Assembly (NCBI GenBank): GCA_916613615.1
Contig: OU744728.1
Coordinates: 28,723,450 to 28,787,449, forward strand
Length of the DNA: 64,000 nucleotides
Direction of reading: 5' to 3'
From: Steromphala cineraria
Taxonomy: Eukaryota; Mollusca; Gastropoda; Trochida; Trochidae
Both the position numbers and the translations under genes were made by a program. Below, piece by piece: positions 1 through 10,425 of the stretch (within the stretch, counting starts at the first letter, position 1; every line of letters begins with the position of its first letter). Under the pieces are notes generated by a model. That model did no database searches. It worked only from the letters and a program-made list of their open reading frames with translations, and had not been told where the DNA came from.

Positions 1-170
1 CAATTACACGTATGCATTTCGTCTCCTTCTCACGTAGACTCAGATGTTCCTTAATTGTGAGAATGTAAATCTGCAGTCACTGCACTGCACATGTTCTGTA
101 TGGGTCGTCCCGTGTCCAAACAGAGGACTTGATGATGTGAATGCTTGACAACATCCATAACATATAATTA
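1..170 (-). pseudogene. Decayed C2H2 zinc-finger fragment
   Basis: On the minus strand one frame reads a recognisable half finger (VQCSDCRFTFSQLRN) followed by a stop; the two zinc-binding histidines are gone. The sequence after it (GAGTCTA, then GAGAAGGAG) is nearly repeated just past the end of the neighbouring zinc-finger gene at about 177-207. This looks like a partial tandem copy of that gene's 3' end, or a remnant of an adjacent array. It may continue beyond the window edge. Confidence 0.5.
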
Positions 171-190
171 TTATGTATTCCGCCTCCTTC

Positions 191-1345
191 TCATATAGAC
201 TCAGCGGTCCCTTCTACAGGTACTTCACAATGCATTTCAGTATTGATCTTCCTTTGGTCAAACAGACCTCTTACTGATGTGTACGTTTCATCACACTCAT
301 GTTTATGTTTCTCTTTTCTTGTGTGAGTTTTCATGTGGACTTGGAGGTTGCCTGATTGTGAGAACGCTTTACCACACTCACTACACGTGTATGGCTTTTC
401 CCCAGTGTGTATTCTCTTGTGTTTGCACAATAGACTGGATGAAATAAAAGATTTTCCACACTCAATACAAAGGTGTGGCTTCTCTCCGGTGTGACTTCTC
501 ATGTGGGCTCGTAGATTGCCTGATTTTGTGAATGTCTTACTACACACACTACACGTGTACGGTTTCTCCCCACGATGGATCCTCTGGTGTTCCCACAGAG
601 TATTTGAGGATATAAATGTTTTAGCACACTCATCACACTTATATGGTCTCTCTCCAGTATGGTTTCTCATGTGTGTGTTTAAATCAGTTGAGCGTGCATA
701 ACTCTTTTCACACAAACTACACTTATATGGCTTCACTTTTGTGTGAGTTCTCATATGTCTTTCAAGCTCGTATGATTTGAAGAAGCTTTTATCACACTCA
801 CTGCACTGGAAGTTTTTTTCTCCAGTGTGTATTATCATGTGTTTCTGCAGGCTTCCTGCTGATGTGTAGGATTTACCACACTGGCTACACTTGAATGGTT
901 TCTCCCCAGTGTGATTCCTCATGTGAATGACAAGGTGATCCATTTGTGAAAATTCTTTCTCACATTCACCACACTTAAGAGGTTTCTCTCCAGTGTGTTG
1001 TATCATGTGAGTCTGAAGGTGACCAAGCTGTGAAAATGCTTTACTACACTCAGTACACTTGTAAGGTTTCTCTTCAGTGTGAGTCCGCATGTGTCGCTTG
1101 AGGTCATATGATTGAATGAATGTTTTACTACACTCGCTACAACGGTGAGTCCTTTCTCCAGTGTGCCATCTCACGTGTCTCAGCAATTTGCTTGAGGATT
1201 CGTATGCTTTGTCACACTCAGTACACTTGAAAGGTCTCTCCCCAGTATGAATTTGCATGTGTGTCTGCAGGCTTCTTGAAAGAGTAAAATTCTTGCCACA
1301 AACATCACATGTAAATGGTCTCTTTTCAGTTTGAATGGCCTCCAT
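191..1345 (-). CDS. C2H2 zinc-finger protein, 12 fingers
   Basis: A 384-residue protein made almost wholly of C2H2 fingers. Twelve complete C-x2-C-x12-H-x3-H fingers run from about residue 11 to residue 345, joined by TGEKP-type linkers (two variants, TEEKP and TKVKP). A thirteenth, degenerate finger near residue 352 keeps one Cys and loses the histidine pair. Poly-finger proteins of this type normally bind DNA in the nucleus; the target cannot be read from sequence. No KRAB, SCAN, BTB or ZAD domain is visible. The ATG lies only ten residues before the first Cys, and an in-frame TAG stands just upstream, so either this is a complete single-exon gene or an N-terminal exon lies above 1373. The frame has no internal lesion, unlike every other zinc-finger copy in the window. 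Confidence 0.85.
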   Translation of the reverse strand: MEAIQTEKRPFTCDVCGKNFTLSRSLQTHMQIHTGERPFKCTECDKAYESSSKLLRHVRWHTGERTHRCSECSKTFIQSYDLKRHMRTHTEEKPYKCTECSKAFSQLGHLQTHMIQHTGEKPLKCGECEKEFSQMDHLVIHMRNHTGEKPFKCSQCGKSYTSAGSLQKHMIIHTGEKNFQCSECDKSFFKSYELERHMRTHTKVKPYKCSLCEKSYARSTDLNTHMRNHTGERPYKCDECAKTFISSNTLWEHQRIHRGEKPYTCSVCSKTFTKSGNLRAHMRSHTGEKPHLCIECGKSFISSSLLCKHKRIHTGEKPYTCSECGKAFSQSGNLQVHMKTHTRKEKHKHECDETYTSVRGLFDQRKINTEMHCEVPVEGTAESI

Positions 1346-1373
1346 AGTTGAGTTCTTATAGGTATCTTGATGC

Positions 1374-1851
1374 TATGTAACCTCCAAACTCAACACACTT
1401 ACGTGTCAATAGTATCGCCAAAATGAGCTATAATTGCAAACCTTTCATAAAAGTCCTACTTAGACGGTTTGGGTTTATAAATATGTTTTGAGGTTGATAA
1501 TATTTTCCTATCTATGCTCCTCTTGCATGCAACATCAAAATCACCTCATGTTTTTTCTTCGGCTGTTCATAATAGTTGGGAAGTCACCTCGATTTTCATA
1601 CAACCGACATCCTCGTCTACTGTATATGTGAAGATTAGGATGCATCTGAAGTAGAAAAACGTAGAAAAACAAGGTTAACTTAATCATGATTTCACTTGAT
1701 AAAGCAGTAATTAAGAATTTACTTCGAAACATCGTGAATTTCACAAGATAAGTAGTTCTTATCACCAAATTATATGCCAGTCCATACTAGTAATTAGAGT
1801 TAATTACCTTTGAGCTGCACCAAGTCTTCTGGTGTCATCAAAAGAGGATGT
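1374..1851. other. Intergenic, no gene seen
   Basis: AT-rich. At about 1711-1728 it carries TAAGAATTTACTTCGAAA, the same 18 bases that begin the foldback element at 4944. This may be a solo end of that family. No supported coding sequence. Confidence 0.5.
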
Positions 1852-2109
1852 ATTTACAAGAGTACAAGATTTACAAGAGTATTTCACTTATATCGTGGCT
1901 GCTAGTATTATTGCAGTGAGAAATTGAGCATCGGCTGAAATTAGCAACCATGGGTGGTACTGCACTGCACTGCACAGTGTAGCATTGCACCCAAACCTGA
2001 CTTCGTGTAGAACAGTTCTCTACTGCAGACAAAGTTGCAGAGCCCCTGGCGGGATTCGAACCACGGACCTCCGAAGCTGAACGCGCTAACCACTTCGCTA
2101 TCCCGCCCC
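1852..2109 (-). mobile_element. tRNA-derived SINE
   Basis: The minus strand starts with a tRNA-like head: an A-box-like TAGCGAAGTGGTTAGCG and, about 30 bases on, a B box GTGGTTCGAATCC. The head does not fold into a proper cloverleaf (the T-stem is mismatched), and it runs into about 190 bases of unrelated body ending in short direct repeats of CTTGTAAAT/CTTGTA, a typical SINE tail. RNA polymerase III promoter boxes inside a non-tRNA transcript are the hallmark of SINEs. The subfamily was not assigned. Confidence 0.75.
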
Positions 2110-3105
2110 TTGTGATGATCGGGAAAACAACCGTAAAATGCAAAAAATAATATTCAGTAGGCTTCCAATCTTCCTTACCCCTAGCCGCTTCACGGCCCCG
2201 AACCCAGAAACCTGAGTTTCGGGGCTGCTAAGTAGCCTAGCTAGCTTACCCCAAAAAATGCCTCCAGAAATTCTTGCCACGGTTGTAATATAAACTTACA
2301 AGACGGAACCTTCAAGTACCCATTTTCTCCACTCTTTTCTATGAGGACTTGGGCACACTCTCGGTATTCAGGGTCAAATGTATTGAATAGCCTCCAGTTA
2401 AAGAAAGGGGCGTAACTCTGAACACAAACAACATCGAACTGCTAGGCACAAAATGGGAAATGTAAACCGCTAGTGTACGATTAATTTTTGAATGCTTATC
2501 GTATTGTGCCTTTTTATGGGTCAACTGCCTATACATACTGCTGCTGCTATACATACTGGACATTTTTTTTTCAAATGCCAGATCAAAGCAGTTTCTCAGA
2601 TGTTGACATAGGAAAAAAGTGGAAATTTATTCCAGTTGCCTAGAAAAACAATGAAACCTGAATTTACTTTAAAATGCAACTCGTTTCTGTTCGTTTGGGC
2701 CTTCAGAGACGCGGTAAAACTGATTTGTTTTCCCTGTTTTGTTACAAAAAAATTCATCAAACATCAAAAAGATATGTATTTGGCGAAAATAGTTCCGCAT
2801 CATTGCATCACTTTTGCATCTATGTAAAGTCATTATTTAGTAACTTCGCTTTAGTCTTAATGTTTCGGTTGAGGAAAAATCACACGAAAAGTTGAACTGC
2901 AAGAATAAAGAAACGTTTGTTCGTGTGTCTTATGTTGATAAAATAATTCAATAAACAATGAATATAATATTTCCCTCTGTTCATATCGTAGCAAATTAGA
3001 GACCAATAGACATGACCGGTTTAGATCACCAGTTTACACTAAAAGTAAAGGTTGATTAAAAAAAATAACAGCTTCAATGATAATATAAATTTTATATAAT
3101 CATTA
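2110..3105. other. Intergenic, no gene seen
   Basis: Contains a short GC-rich stem-loop near 2194-2227 (GCCCCGAA against TTTCGGGGC). Short open frames here have no recognisable domain. Confidence 0.4.
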
Positions 3106-3265
3106 CCGCCGAGAGACGCATATGTGTGGCAAATTAGAGCGACCCTCCTCGCGAGAGCCACATATATGCGTCGTTCAATTAGCAGTTTCTCACAGCGATG
3201 GCCACATATATATGCGTCGCCCAATTAGCAGTTTCTCACAGCGAGAGCCACATATATGCGCCGAT
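3106..3265. repeat. Short tandem repeat, about 45-bp unit
   Basis: Two full units and one partial unit, starting near 3151, 3195 and 3241, each with GCGAGAGCCACATATATGCG followed by CAATTAGCAGTTTCTCACA. A more degenerate relative lies at 3106-3150, where the GCCACATAT motif appears in inverted form. Confidence 0.75.
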
Positions 3266-3939
3266 ATTGATAGTTTGTTTGTTTTTTGGTTGAGGACAGA
3301 AACACGAATTAGAAAATTTGAAATTCGTACGATTTGACCCAAATATGGGTAAAACACAGAGGCACTTCCAATAAAGACAGAAGGCAACACGATGTTAAAA
3401 GACTGACGGGCGACCACAAAACGAACTCAATGCGACTGGATGCACGACCGTAAAGGAGATTTAGATTTGGTCGAGTTCGATTGGCCCGGAATTGATAACA
3501 ATTGGTATTGATTTGAATGTTTGCCCATGCGGGAAAGGTGGCTATGTGGTTGAACAATCAGTGGTATGCCATCAAGTCAACGTCTCGCTTCGTATTATCT
3601 TCGTGTAATCATCTGTTCAGTGGGCGAGTTTTACATGCAAATAAAATCGAATGACATCATCGTACTGATCGAAAGACAAAGAAAATACGAACTCAGTCCG
3701 AATTCTCCACGACGGTACCTCGATAGTCATGCGAAGGAGAAAATGGAGACACGGATGCAACACGAAAATGGCATAATCAACAATTTGCTCACTTCCCCGA
3801 TGTTGCCGCCGAAATCAGAAAAGATTACTTAAGATGCGTTTACGAATGGCCCGATTGCTTACGATCCTTTGCGAATTTGCACATTTTCAAAAATTTTTGT
3901 TTCCATCTTTTATCAAATTCGGCTAAGTGTGAAGAGCCC

Positions 3940-4054
3940 TTTAAATGTTAACATGTGTTGTCATACTGGAGAGAAACCTTTTAAGTGTAGTGAGTGTAGT
4001 AAAAAGTTCACAAGATCGTACAGTCTACAACAACATAAAAAAAAATTCCAATAA
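3940..4054 (+). pseudogene. Single C2H2 zinc-finger relic
   Basis: The frame reads HTGEKPFKCSECSKKFTRSY and then SLQQHKKK before stopping, i.e. a TGEKP linker and one finger whose second zinc histidine is lost in an A-rich run. An AATAAA at 4050-4055 overlaps the stop and is followed by more A-rich sequence. No intact gene is attached upstream. Best read as a fragment of a finger gene, possibly retro-copied. Confidence 0.6.
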
Positions 4055-4439
4055 AGAAGAAAAACCCTTAATTAATAGGATGACTATTCAATCCATTTAA
4101 AAACAAAGGTTAGTTATTCTTGAAATTTGGAAACTGAAGGCTTAAACGAGTATATTTACCTAACTTCACAATACAAACTTTGATAGTAGCATGACTCATG
4201 CTACTATCATTATTTTTGTTCTTTGTTCCATGTGCCTTTATTATCGTTTTGTTGTATTAAGTTAGTTTGCGCCTTACTGGACCTATGAAAGTCTTCTACA
4301 ATATACGGATTTGAAGATAAGTTAATGAATGAGTAATACGAAAACCGTGTTGATCTTTAAACAGCAATGTATAATATGTGATCTACGATAGTAAAACTTT
4401 GTTACCCATAATGGTGAAATAAAGTTGGTGTTTTGTAAC

Positions 4440-4943
4440 TATGAGCTGTATGTTAATGTTTGTGACATTAATGTCTCTATGTGTTATTCATGTCATAGTT
4501 TTGTGATGTCATATACTCACTTATGTTAAATGATTGTGATGTCATGTACTCTTTGATGTCTAAGCAATGCGATGACATGCCCTCAATAATCTAAGGGATG
4601 TTTTACTTGGCGTCATGCCATCAATGGCGATTTGATGTCATTCACTTGATAATCTCATAGTTTTATGAAGCATTGTGACGTCATGATGTCAATGAGGTCA
4701 AAATATCATAAATAAATAGCATTTGCTTTGCAGGGATCTGATTCGCTGAAGGCCGTCAGAGCGATTCTGTTCATACCCGTGTAAACTTAATTTCGTGACG
4801 TCATAATACATATGACGTCATATCTAGCCACGCCCCCGTGGCGGACCGTTTTTCGCGAAAATAGTGCATCTCTTTTTGTTGTTAAATTGTGTATTTGGAG
4901 AAATAATATGACTTCAAAACAATAAGTATATGCAGATTTATTT
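4440..4943. other. GATGTCAT-rich stretch with three TGACGTCA octamers
   Basis: Non-coding. Perfect TGACGTCA palindromes, the CREB/ATF consensus, lie at 4676-4683, 4796-4803 and 4813-4820, among many near matches of the form GATGTCAT. Whether these act as regulatory sites or simply belong to a degenerate repeat cannot be decided here; no gene starts nearby. Confidence 0.35.
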
Positions 4944-5104
4944 ATAAGAATTTACTTCGAAATTTATAAAGTTTATGGAGGTATAAACTTAAAAACAACA
5001 GTGCAAACTTGGCATAAATCCGCTACGCGGATTTACACAGTTTGCACAGCGGTGTTTAAGTTTATACCTCCATAAACTTTATAAATTTCGAAGTCAATTC
5101 TTAA
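4944..5104. mobile_element. Foldback element (MITE-like), 161 bp
   Basis: The whole segment is one imperfect palindrome centred near 5025. The outer arms read TAAGAATTTACTTCGAAA on the left and its near complement on the right; the centre is AAATCCGC-TAC-GCGGATTT. Mismatches cluster around 4990-5012. It could be a foldback MITE with no coding capacity. Target duplications were not resolved. Confidence 0.75.
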
Positions 5105-6216
5105 ATTAGGTAATTTAGTCAGTGAGATCAAAGCAATATGATGTCATGTGCATGTTTATATTCGCACAAAGACGATTATTAGAGGCAAAAGCAATTCCTA
5201 CTTCACTCTACCTCTGCTTGAGAACGACACAAGAATCTTTGTCGCAACGTCGCATGCAACGAACAAAGAAGTTGTCAGCCATATATTCCTATGCATAGTG
5301 TCATTCCAATCTCTAAAATGCCTTTCAAAGAAGCGGTATTCAACGTTAAGTGACGCGGCCCTTTTGGATGGCCGAGTCATTTTCATTTAAAGTAAGGTTG
5401 GCATTTGGTTAAACCTTATATAATGTGCAATGGTTTGAAGGCTTGTGTTGTTTGAGAATAGTGACCAAGGATTAAGCTGACCAGTATGCATGTCATATAT
5501 TTTATTGTAACATGACTTTGGTAAATACTCGTTTCTGATTGGTTGATTTGAAGGATTTCCAAGTGTTAAATGTCAATGAACACCCGCAAATTGGCTGAGG
5601 CAAATTACCGCGAAAGGATACATTATTTGGTCCGACTCAACATTAAAATGTTCTGATTCTCACAATATTCGTGCCCGATTCACATTTTACTGTTGTTATT
5701 GTCATTTTCTAACTTGCGCATGCCAAAAATCCTGTTCAATTTGCTTTAGTTTTATGTAACTAAACTTTCTTAATTGGCTAAGTCTCTCTTAATTTGCCGC
5801 CTCTTGTCATGCGGCCGGTTTCTTTCGAATGCAGTTCCCATGGCACGACGTCACAAAGGCCAACGGTTATGACGTCATAATGATCGCGTCACCGTCACAA
5901 TGGTCTGGGCGAGTTAAAGATATTTGTTCAGTCAGGTTTGTTCCTGTTGGTTTATGAATTATATAACTGTTTTCTCTCATAAATTTCACAGTGAAAACTA
6001 TAAGATCTCAACGTTATGAGTGCAACTGGTTTGCAATATAAGAACACTATTTTAATGTCTATAACACTGGGAATTTCTTCTTCTTTATAGCTGCGAACAC
6101 CTATAACAATAATGGATCAGTCGTTAGATCCTTTCAACTCAGAGTTCCCTACGCAAAAATAGAGTTCGCTCTTAAAATGCTTATAACTAACGGCCACGTT
6201 ACAATATCGATAAATA
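5105..6216. other. Intergenic, with one dispersed-repeat copy at 5813-5930
   Basis: The part around TTTCTTTCGAATGC (5818 onward), through a TGACGTCA at 5870-5877 to AATGGTCTGGGC, is related to sequence at 29797-29846 and 30222-30260, where a LINE tail splits it. No gene is supported in the rest. Confidence 0.5.
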
Positions 6217-6481
6217 CACTCTCACAAAAAAGAAACGCATAACTGAAATGTGTTTTTCAAAGTGGACTAATTTAATTATTAAGGCTTAAAATCAATACAG
6301 ATGTTATTGGTAACTGTTATTATAGTCTTTAAAATATATCATTGTACACGAACACACCATTTGGTGAATTGTCGCCAAAATACGACACCTTGAATTGAAA
6401 CTGTGAAAAGGTGCATGGATAAAAATCTGTAAGCATGCTGCACGTGCAAATACGGGTATTAAAGCTCAACACCAGTGGGTA

Positions 6482-6487
6482 TATAAA
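6482..6487 (+). promoter_or_regulatory. Candidate TATA box of the Tc1 transposase
   Basis: TATAAA in the context GGGTATATAAACC, 55 bases before the transposase ATG at 6543 and inside the transposon. Confidence 0.45.
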
Positions 6488-6542
6488 CCTGGGTGTCTCG
6501 TTGCGAATCACTTTCTGATATTATTTTTATGCGAACACCAAT

Positions 6543-7551
6543 ATGCCAAGACTGAATGAAGACCGACGAAATCAAGCCATCGGACGCCTGGAAGTTGGAG
6601 AAAGTCAGTTATCAGTTGCCAGGGACTTAAATGTTAGTCAGAGTACAATTTCCCGCCTCTGTCACCGTTATAGACTACACAACTCCACGAGAGATCGACC
6701 CAGATCTGGACGACCAAGGGCGACAACTCCAGCGCAGGACCGCTTCATTCGGGTGTTCCATCTTCGAAACAGGACAGTCACTGCAACATATACGGCGAAA
6801 CCACGTTCCTGGACTACGTAGAGTCTCAGCGCAGACCATCATAAATCGGCTTCGAGAGCATGGGATACGTCCAAGACGGCCAAATACAGTGCCTGCCCTG
6901 CTTCGTCATCACCGCCGTGCCCGCCTGCAATGGTGCAGAAACGTTAGACGATGGACTCTAGTGAACTGGCGAAGAATATGGTTCAGTGACGAGTCACGGT
7001 TCATGCTTTTCCGCCATGATGGTAGGACGCGTGTTTACCGACGGAGAAATGAACGTTATGCACGACACTGCATCCTTCCACTTGACAGATACGGCGGAGG
7101 AAGCGTCATGATGTGGGCAGGCATATCCATGAATGCTAGGACGAATCTGGTGCGTGTACAGGGAAATTTTACAGCTGTGCGCTACCGTGACGAAATTCTC
7201 CAACATCACCTTCTTCCCGCCATTGACGTCAGAAGGGAGATTTTTCAGCAGGATAACGCTAGGCCGCACACTGCACGTCTCACCACCGACTATCTCACCA
7301 ATAACAACGTGAATGTGCTGCCATGGCCATCGAAATCGCCAGATCTCAACCCCATTGAGCATTTATGGGATCTCCTTGACAGACGTGTACGACGTCGACA
7401 GCCTGAACCACAGACACTTCAACAGCTGAGTGACGCATTGCAGGATGAGTGGAGAAGGATCCCACAGCGTCAGATTCGTCGACTTATTCAATCTATGCCC
7501 AGGCGGTGCCAAGCAGTGATCGATGCGCGTGTTGGTAACACCAGGTACTGA
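6543..7551 (+). pseudogene. Tc1-family transposase, one frameshift
   Basis: A cut-and-paste transposase of about 336 residues, normal for Tc1. The first frame (6543 to about 6800) carries the N-terminal helix-turn-helix (SVARDLNVSQSTISRL) and a GRPR motif. The reading then moves to the next frame near 6790-6810 and runs to 7551. The second frame holds the DDE catalytic core: D in WFSDESRF, D in QQDNARPHTA and E in SPDLNPIEHLWD, with exactly 34 residues between the second D and the E (DD34E). One extra base (or two lost) near 6800 breaks an otherwise complete gene. As it stands the protein is inactive unless the shift is an assembly error. Confidence 0.92.
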
Positions 7552-7745
7552 CTTTGAAAATGTGTCGTCAGAGACACAGACGTTCACCAGTGCACATCAT
7601 GACTTTATCTGGTAGTGGGAACATACACCTAACCCTGTGCCAACTTTGGATTTTGAATGTGCATAAGTTTTTATGTAATCGTGAATATTAAAACATGTAA
7701 ATCAACACTGATTTTTCTGTTATGCGTTTCGTTTTTGGGAGAGTG

Positions 7746-7894
7746 TAGTTGCGTTTGTAAAATTTCCGGGATTCATTGTTATTCAACGCCCGCAAATTTA
7801 AGCGTTTAAAACCTCCGGCTGACGCCGTCGGTTTTAAACTTAATTTGCGGGTGTTGAATAACAATGAATCCCGGAAATTTTACAAACGCAACTA
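7746..7894. mobile_element. Foldback MITE abutting the Tc1 element
   Basis: An almost perfect palindrome: the left arm begins GTTGCGTTTGTAAAATTTCC and the right arm ends with its complement, with a short GC-rich centre near 7815-7830. A TA lies at each outer edge (7746-7747 and 7893-7894), and the left TA is shared with the Tc1 element. No coding capacity. Confidence 0.85.
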
Positions 7895-8639
7895 TTTATC
7901 TTCTAATTGACCGTATATTATTGATGGAAGTTAATATGATAGTTGATTGTCATGCATTTTTTCACATATAATGTTTTGAATCAAATACCAGTAAAAGCAA
8001 TCAATATGACTTAAAAGGAATGAATATTGAAATTAAAAGATTTTTATTCAGGTAATATGTGAAAAGCGTACATTGAAAAATGACATATTATCAAGTGGCT
8101 TTCTAACAATATTATAACTTAGACAATTGCAGATGAGATATGGCAAATCATTTCAAATGGACACGTGCACAGTATGGAAAAAGTGTAAAATCAAAGATGT
8201 TCTATAAAAGGCAATTAGGGACAAAACAATGAAGAGGGATTCACAACATGTTTTGTGTCTGGCATAACAGGCCCTTGCAATTGAACTGAAGATTATTGAC
8301 GTAAATAAATGTGAATACTATTTTGAAATAAAGATTTATGAAGTTTCTACAATTCAATTTAGAAGTTAACTATTTTATCCTTATTCTGCTCAGCCATATG
8401 TTAAATTTACATCTCTTAAGCTTTGATGCAATCAATGCGTCATGTGCATCAAACACACACCACCAAACTTTGCATCAAGTCTCAATACTCCTTGCAAGCA
8501 ATTTTAGGTATTAAGTGCGGTTATTAACCATTTGGTCTGGTAGTAGCATATTTGAATTTTAAATGCGTACATATATTAAATGTTACAAGAAAAATATCTA
8601 TTTCTAAAACATCACAACAAGTTTTACTCTAAATGATGG
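7895..8639. other. Intergenic, no gene seen
   Basis: AT-rich 3' flank of receptor gene A. No supported feature. Confidence 0.4.
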
Positions 8640-9788
8640 TCATATCTTCAGAACAAGCATGATACAACCAAGCGTCAAAATAACATGAATCATGATAAAC
8701 ACCATAAAACATATCTTATCAAGTTTTGACGATATGCCTTTAAACCATTCTTCTGACAAAGAGGAAGTGGATTTGTCCGAATCGTCTTTGCTGCCCATCA
8801 TACATTTAGCTGTAAACCAGTTTTGCTTCTTCTTTTGACTGATTCTTTGAATACCAATACAACACACAACATAGAATCCGCTCAGAACGAACTGCGCACA
8901 GACGTAAAGGGAGACAATCGGAACACTGTTGGATGTCTGAGGTAGCATACCACTAAGGAGAGATATGAAAACCGTCAAGGATAGGAAGAGTGTTACTGAT
9001 ATTGACACTTTCTCTCCCGTGTCTGCTCTGACGAGAAATACAAAGGGGTTAACAGTAGCAATGGTCAGGATTGGCAGGAGAAGATTCAGAATGTAGAACA
9101 AGGATTGTCTTTTCAAAGTTAGAAGAAGTTTCACAAGGCTAATCCTGTGATCCGTAATCTCAGTGAGACTTGAATCAACGGATATAACTTCCCATTGACC
9201 ACCTTCAACAGAAAAGTTCTGCATCGATAGACTTGTTATGTTCACTGCACTGGTGGTGTAAAGATCAGATCCAAACTGAACTTCACACGCATGTTTGTCG
9301 AATGGAAACTCCCTAACGTTAGCTGAACAAGATGTTGTTACGTGAATCTCAGTACTATATCGAATGGAACCATTACTGGAAATTTCTGTAATTAATTTTT
9401 CAAAACTTCCTGAAGAATCGTGTTTGTGATTCTGCACTCTAACATCAGGGTTCCATATTGATTTGTCGTATGTTTTCAAATCCTTTATTCCTCCATATTC
9501 ACTGCTGTTCCACCTAAGTATTTCATCATCCCAGTACAATACATACCACAGTTGTAAGGTCAGAGTCTCTCTGACCACGTCAAACTCCGATATTGCCACA
9601 TACCTGATGTCCATACCAACCACAACAGCTTCAGAGAGGTTTTGTCTTGGAGGGATATCGCTATCATAATTCTTCAAGATAGATTTTCGCAGGGTAGCAG
9701 CACTAGAATAAACCTGTCCAGATACCTTGGCAAAGGTGAAAATGATAATGATAAGCGGGAACCGAATTTCTCTTTCAAGAAATCTCAT
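8640..9788 (-). CDS. Cys-loop ligand-gated channel A, nAChR-like
   Basis: A single-exon pentameric ligand-gated channel subunit of 382 residues counted from the Met at 9788. That start gives a standard signal peptide (hydrophobic LIIIIFTF, cleavage near VSG-Q); an in-frame Met at 9836 would add 16 polar residues. The extracellular domain has the W-x4-W-x-D motif (WYVLYWDD), WNPD and a 13-residue Cys-loop at 154-168. TM1 is near 230-253. TM2 (about 261-279) begins with GEK, the cation-type signature, and has Leu at 9'. TM3 ends near 314 and TM4 is at 360-382. Two features are odd: the loop-B tryptophan of nicotinic receptors is missing (GSDLY where GSWTY is usual), and loop C has no cysteine pair. 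Position 20' is Gly, not acidic. It lies far from the main cluster and on the minus strand. Confidence 0.88.
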   Translation of the reverse strand: MRFLEREIRFPLIIIIFTFAKVSGQVYSSAATLRKSILKNYDSDIPPRQNLSEAVVVGMDIRYVAISEFDVVRETLTLQLWYVLYWDDEILRWNSSEYGGIKDLKTYDKSIWNPDVRVQNHKHDSSGSFEKLITEISSNGSIRYSTEIHVTTSCSANVREFPFDKHACEVQFGSDLYTTSAVNITSLSMQNFSVEGGQWEVISVDSSLTEITDHRISLVKLLLTLKRQSLFYILNLLLPILTIATVNPFVFLVRADTGEKVSISVTLFLSLTVFISLLSGMLPQTSNSVPIVSLYVCAQFVLSGFYVVCCIGIQRISQKKKQNWFTAKCMMGSKDDSDKSTSSLSEEWFKGISSKLDKICFMVFIMIHVILTLGCIMLVLKI

Positions 9789-9836
9789 ATTGAGAAAAGG
9801 AATATCACCTCTTTTAGCTGACGGCCACAAGCACAC

Positions 9837-10319
9837 TCCATGTTACTGTCGAGTCAACCGGTTAGTTTATTCCAGTAGCTCCTGTTTTGCGCTATTGATC
9901 ACGGTATCCTGGAGACAAAGGTTCGGCTCCATTTGGCCTCAAGTGCAGGTCAAATATCATCATAAAAATCATTAGTGGGGTTTGGGTGTTATTTGCTGAA
10001 GGATTTAATCCCATTAGTAAAACGGATTGGAGCATTTGAAATTGAAGAATACCCATTAGCAAACCTATAAGAGAATTTGTATATACTCGAGATCTAAAGA
10101 AACGATACCATATAACATGCACGAAATTGTAATCTACCAGTGATAAATACGATCGAAACAATTTTTTAAACGTTTTCTGTAGCCAACGGATCCAGTTTAT
10201 GAACTTCAAAACAATATTAGTACACGTTTATGAAAACAGACTCATAAATATATGTTGTTATGCAATCTAGACGGGTTATAAAAGTGAAAAATGGCTACTT
10301 TAATATGTAGTATATTCAA
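9837..10319. other. Intergenic, 5' flank of receptor A
   Basis: No supported gene. A 105-residue minus-strand frame here has no recognisable domain and odd composition. Confidence 0.4.
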
Positions 10320-10425
10320 ACTTATAGATCGTAAATGTTCATTGTTATGTTTAGAGAGGATACTGAAGACGAACTGCACTTCATATCAAAATGTCCACCT
10401 TATCTCAATTATAGAAGATTGTGTA
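10320..10425 (+). mobile_element. LINE C-terminal remnant
   Basis: Across one frameshift the strand reads CSLLC, then TEDELHFISKCPPYLNYR and a stop. This matches the Cys-x2/3-Cys...EDExHF..C..Y zinc-knuckle-like tail found after the reverse transcriptase in many animal non-LTR elements. The same motif recurs here at about 15370 and 29930. 5' truncated, as LINE copies usually are. Confidence 0.65.

Larger units (their letters stand above)
6217..7745 (+). mobile_element. Tc1-family DNA transposon, 1529 bp
   Basis: The ends are inverted repeats of about 32 bp starting CACTCTC and continuing through GAAACGCATAAC, with a few mismatches. A TA dinucleotide flanks each end (6215-6216 and 7746-7747), the usual Tc1/mariner target duplication. 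The interior holds one transposase gene with a TATAAA box at 6482-6487. The right-hand TA is also the edge of the adjoining foldback element. Apart from one frameshift in the transposase the copy looks young. Confidence 0.93.

Noticed and set aside
501..701. Plus-strand open frame opposite the zinc-finger gene
   Set aside because: It is the antisense of regular finger repeats, which stay open by periodicity; no domain of its own. The same holds for 24470-24781.
2047..2109. tRNA gene
   Set aside because: A and B boxes are present, but the T-stem does not pair and a SINE body follows.
3566..3935. Possible MADF/Myb-like transposase-associated fragment
   Set aside because: A frame with VLIERQRKYELSPNSPRRYL, plus a second frame after a shift, looks faintly domain-like, but key aromatic positions are not convincing and no element ends were found.
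9892..10209. 105-residue minus-strand frame upstream of receptor A
   Set aside because: No homology recognised, no splice or start context; likely chance in AT-rich DNA.
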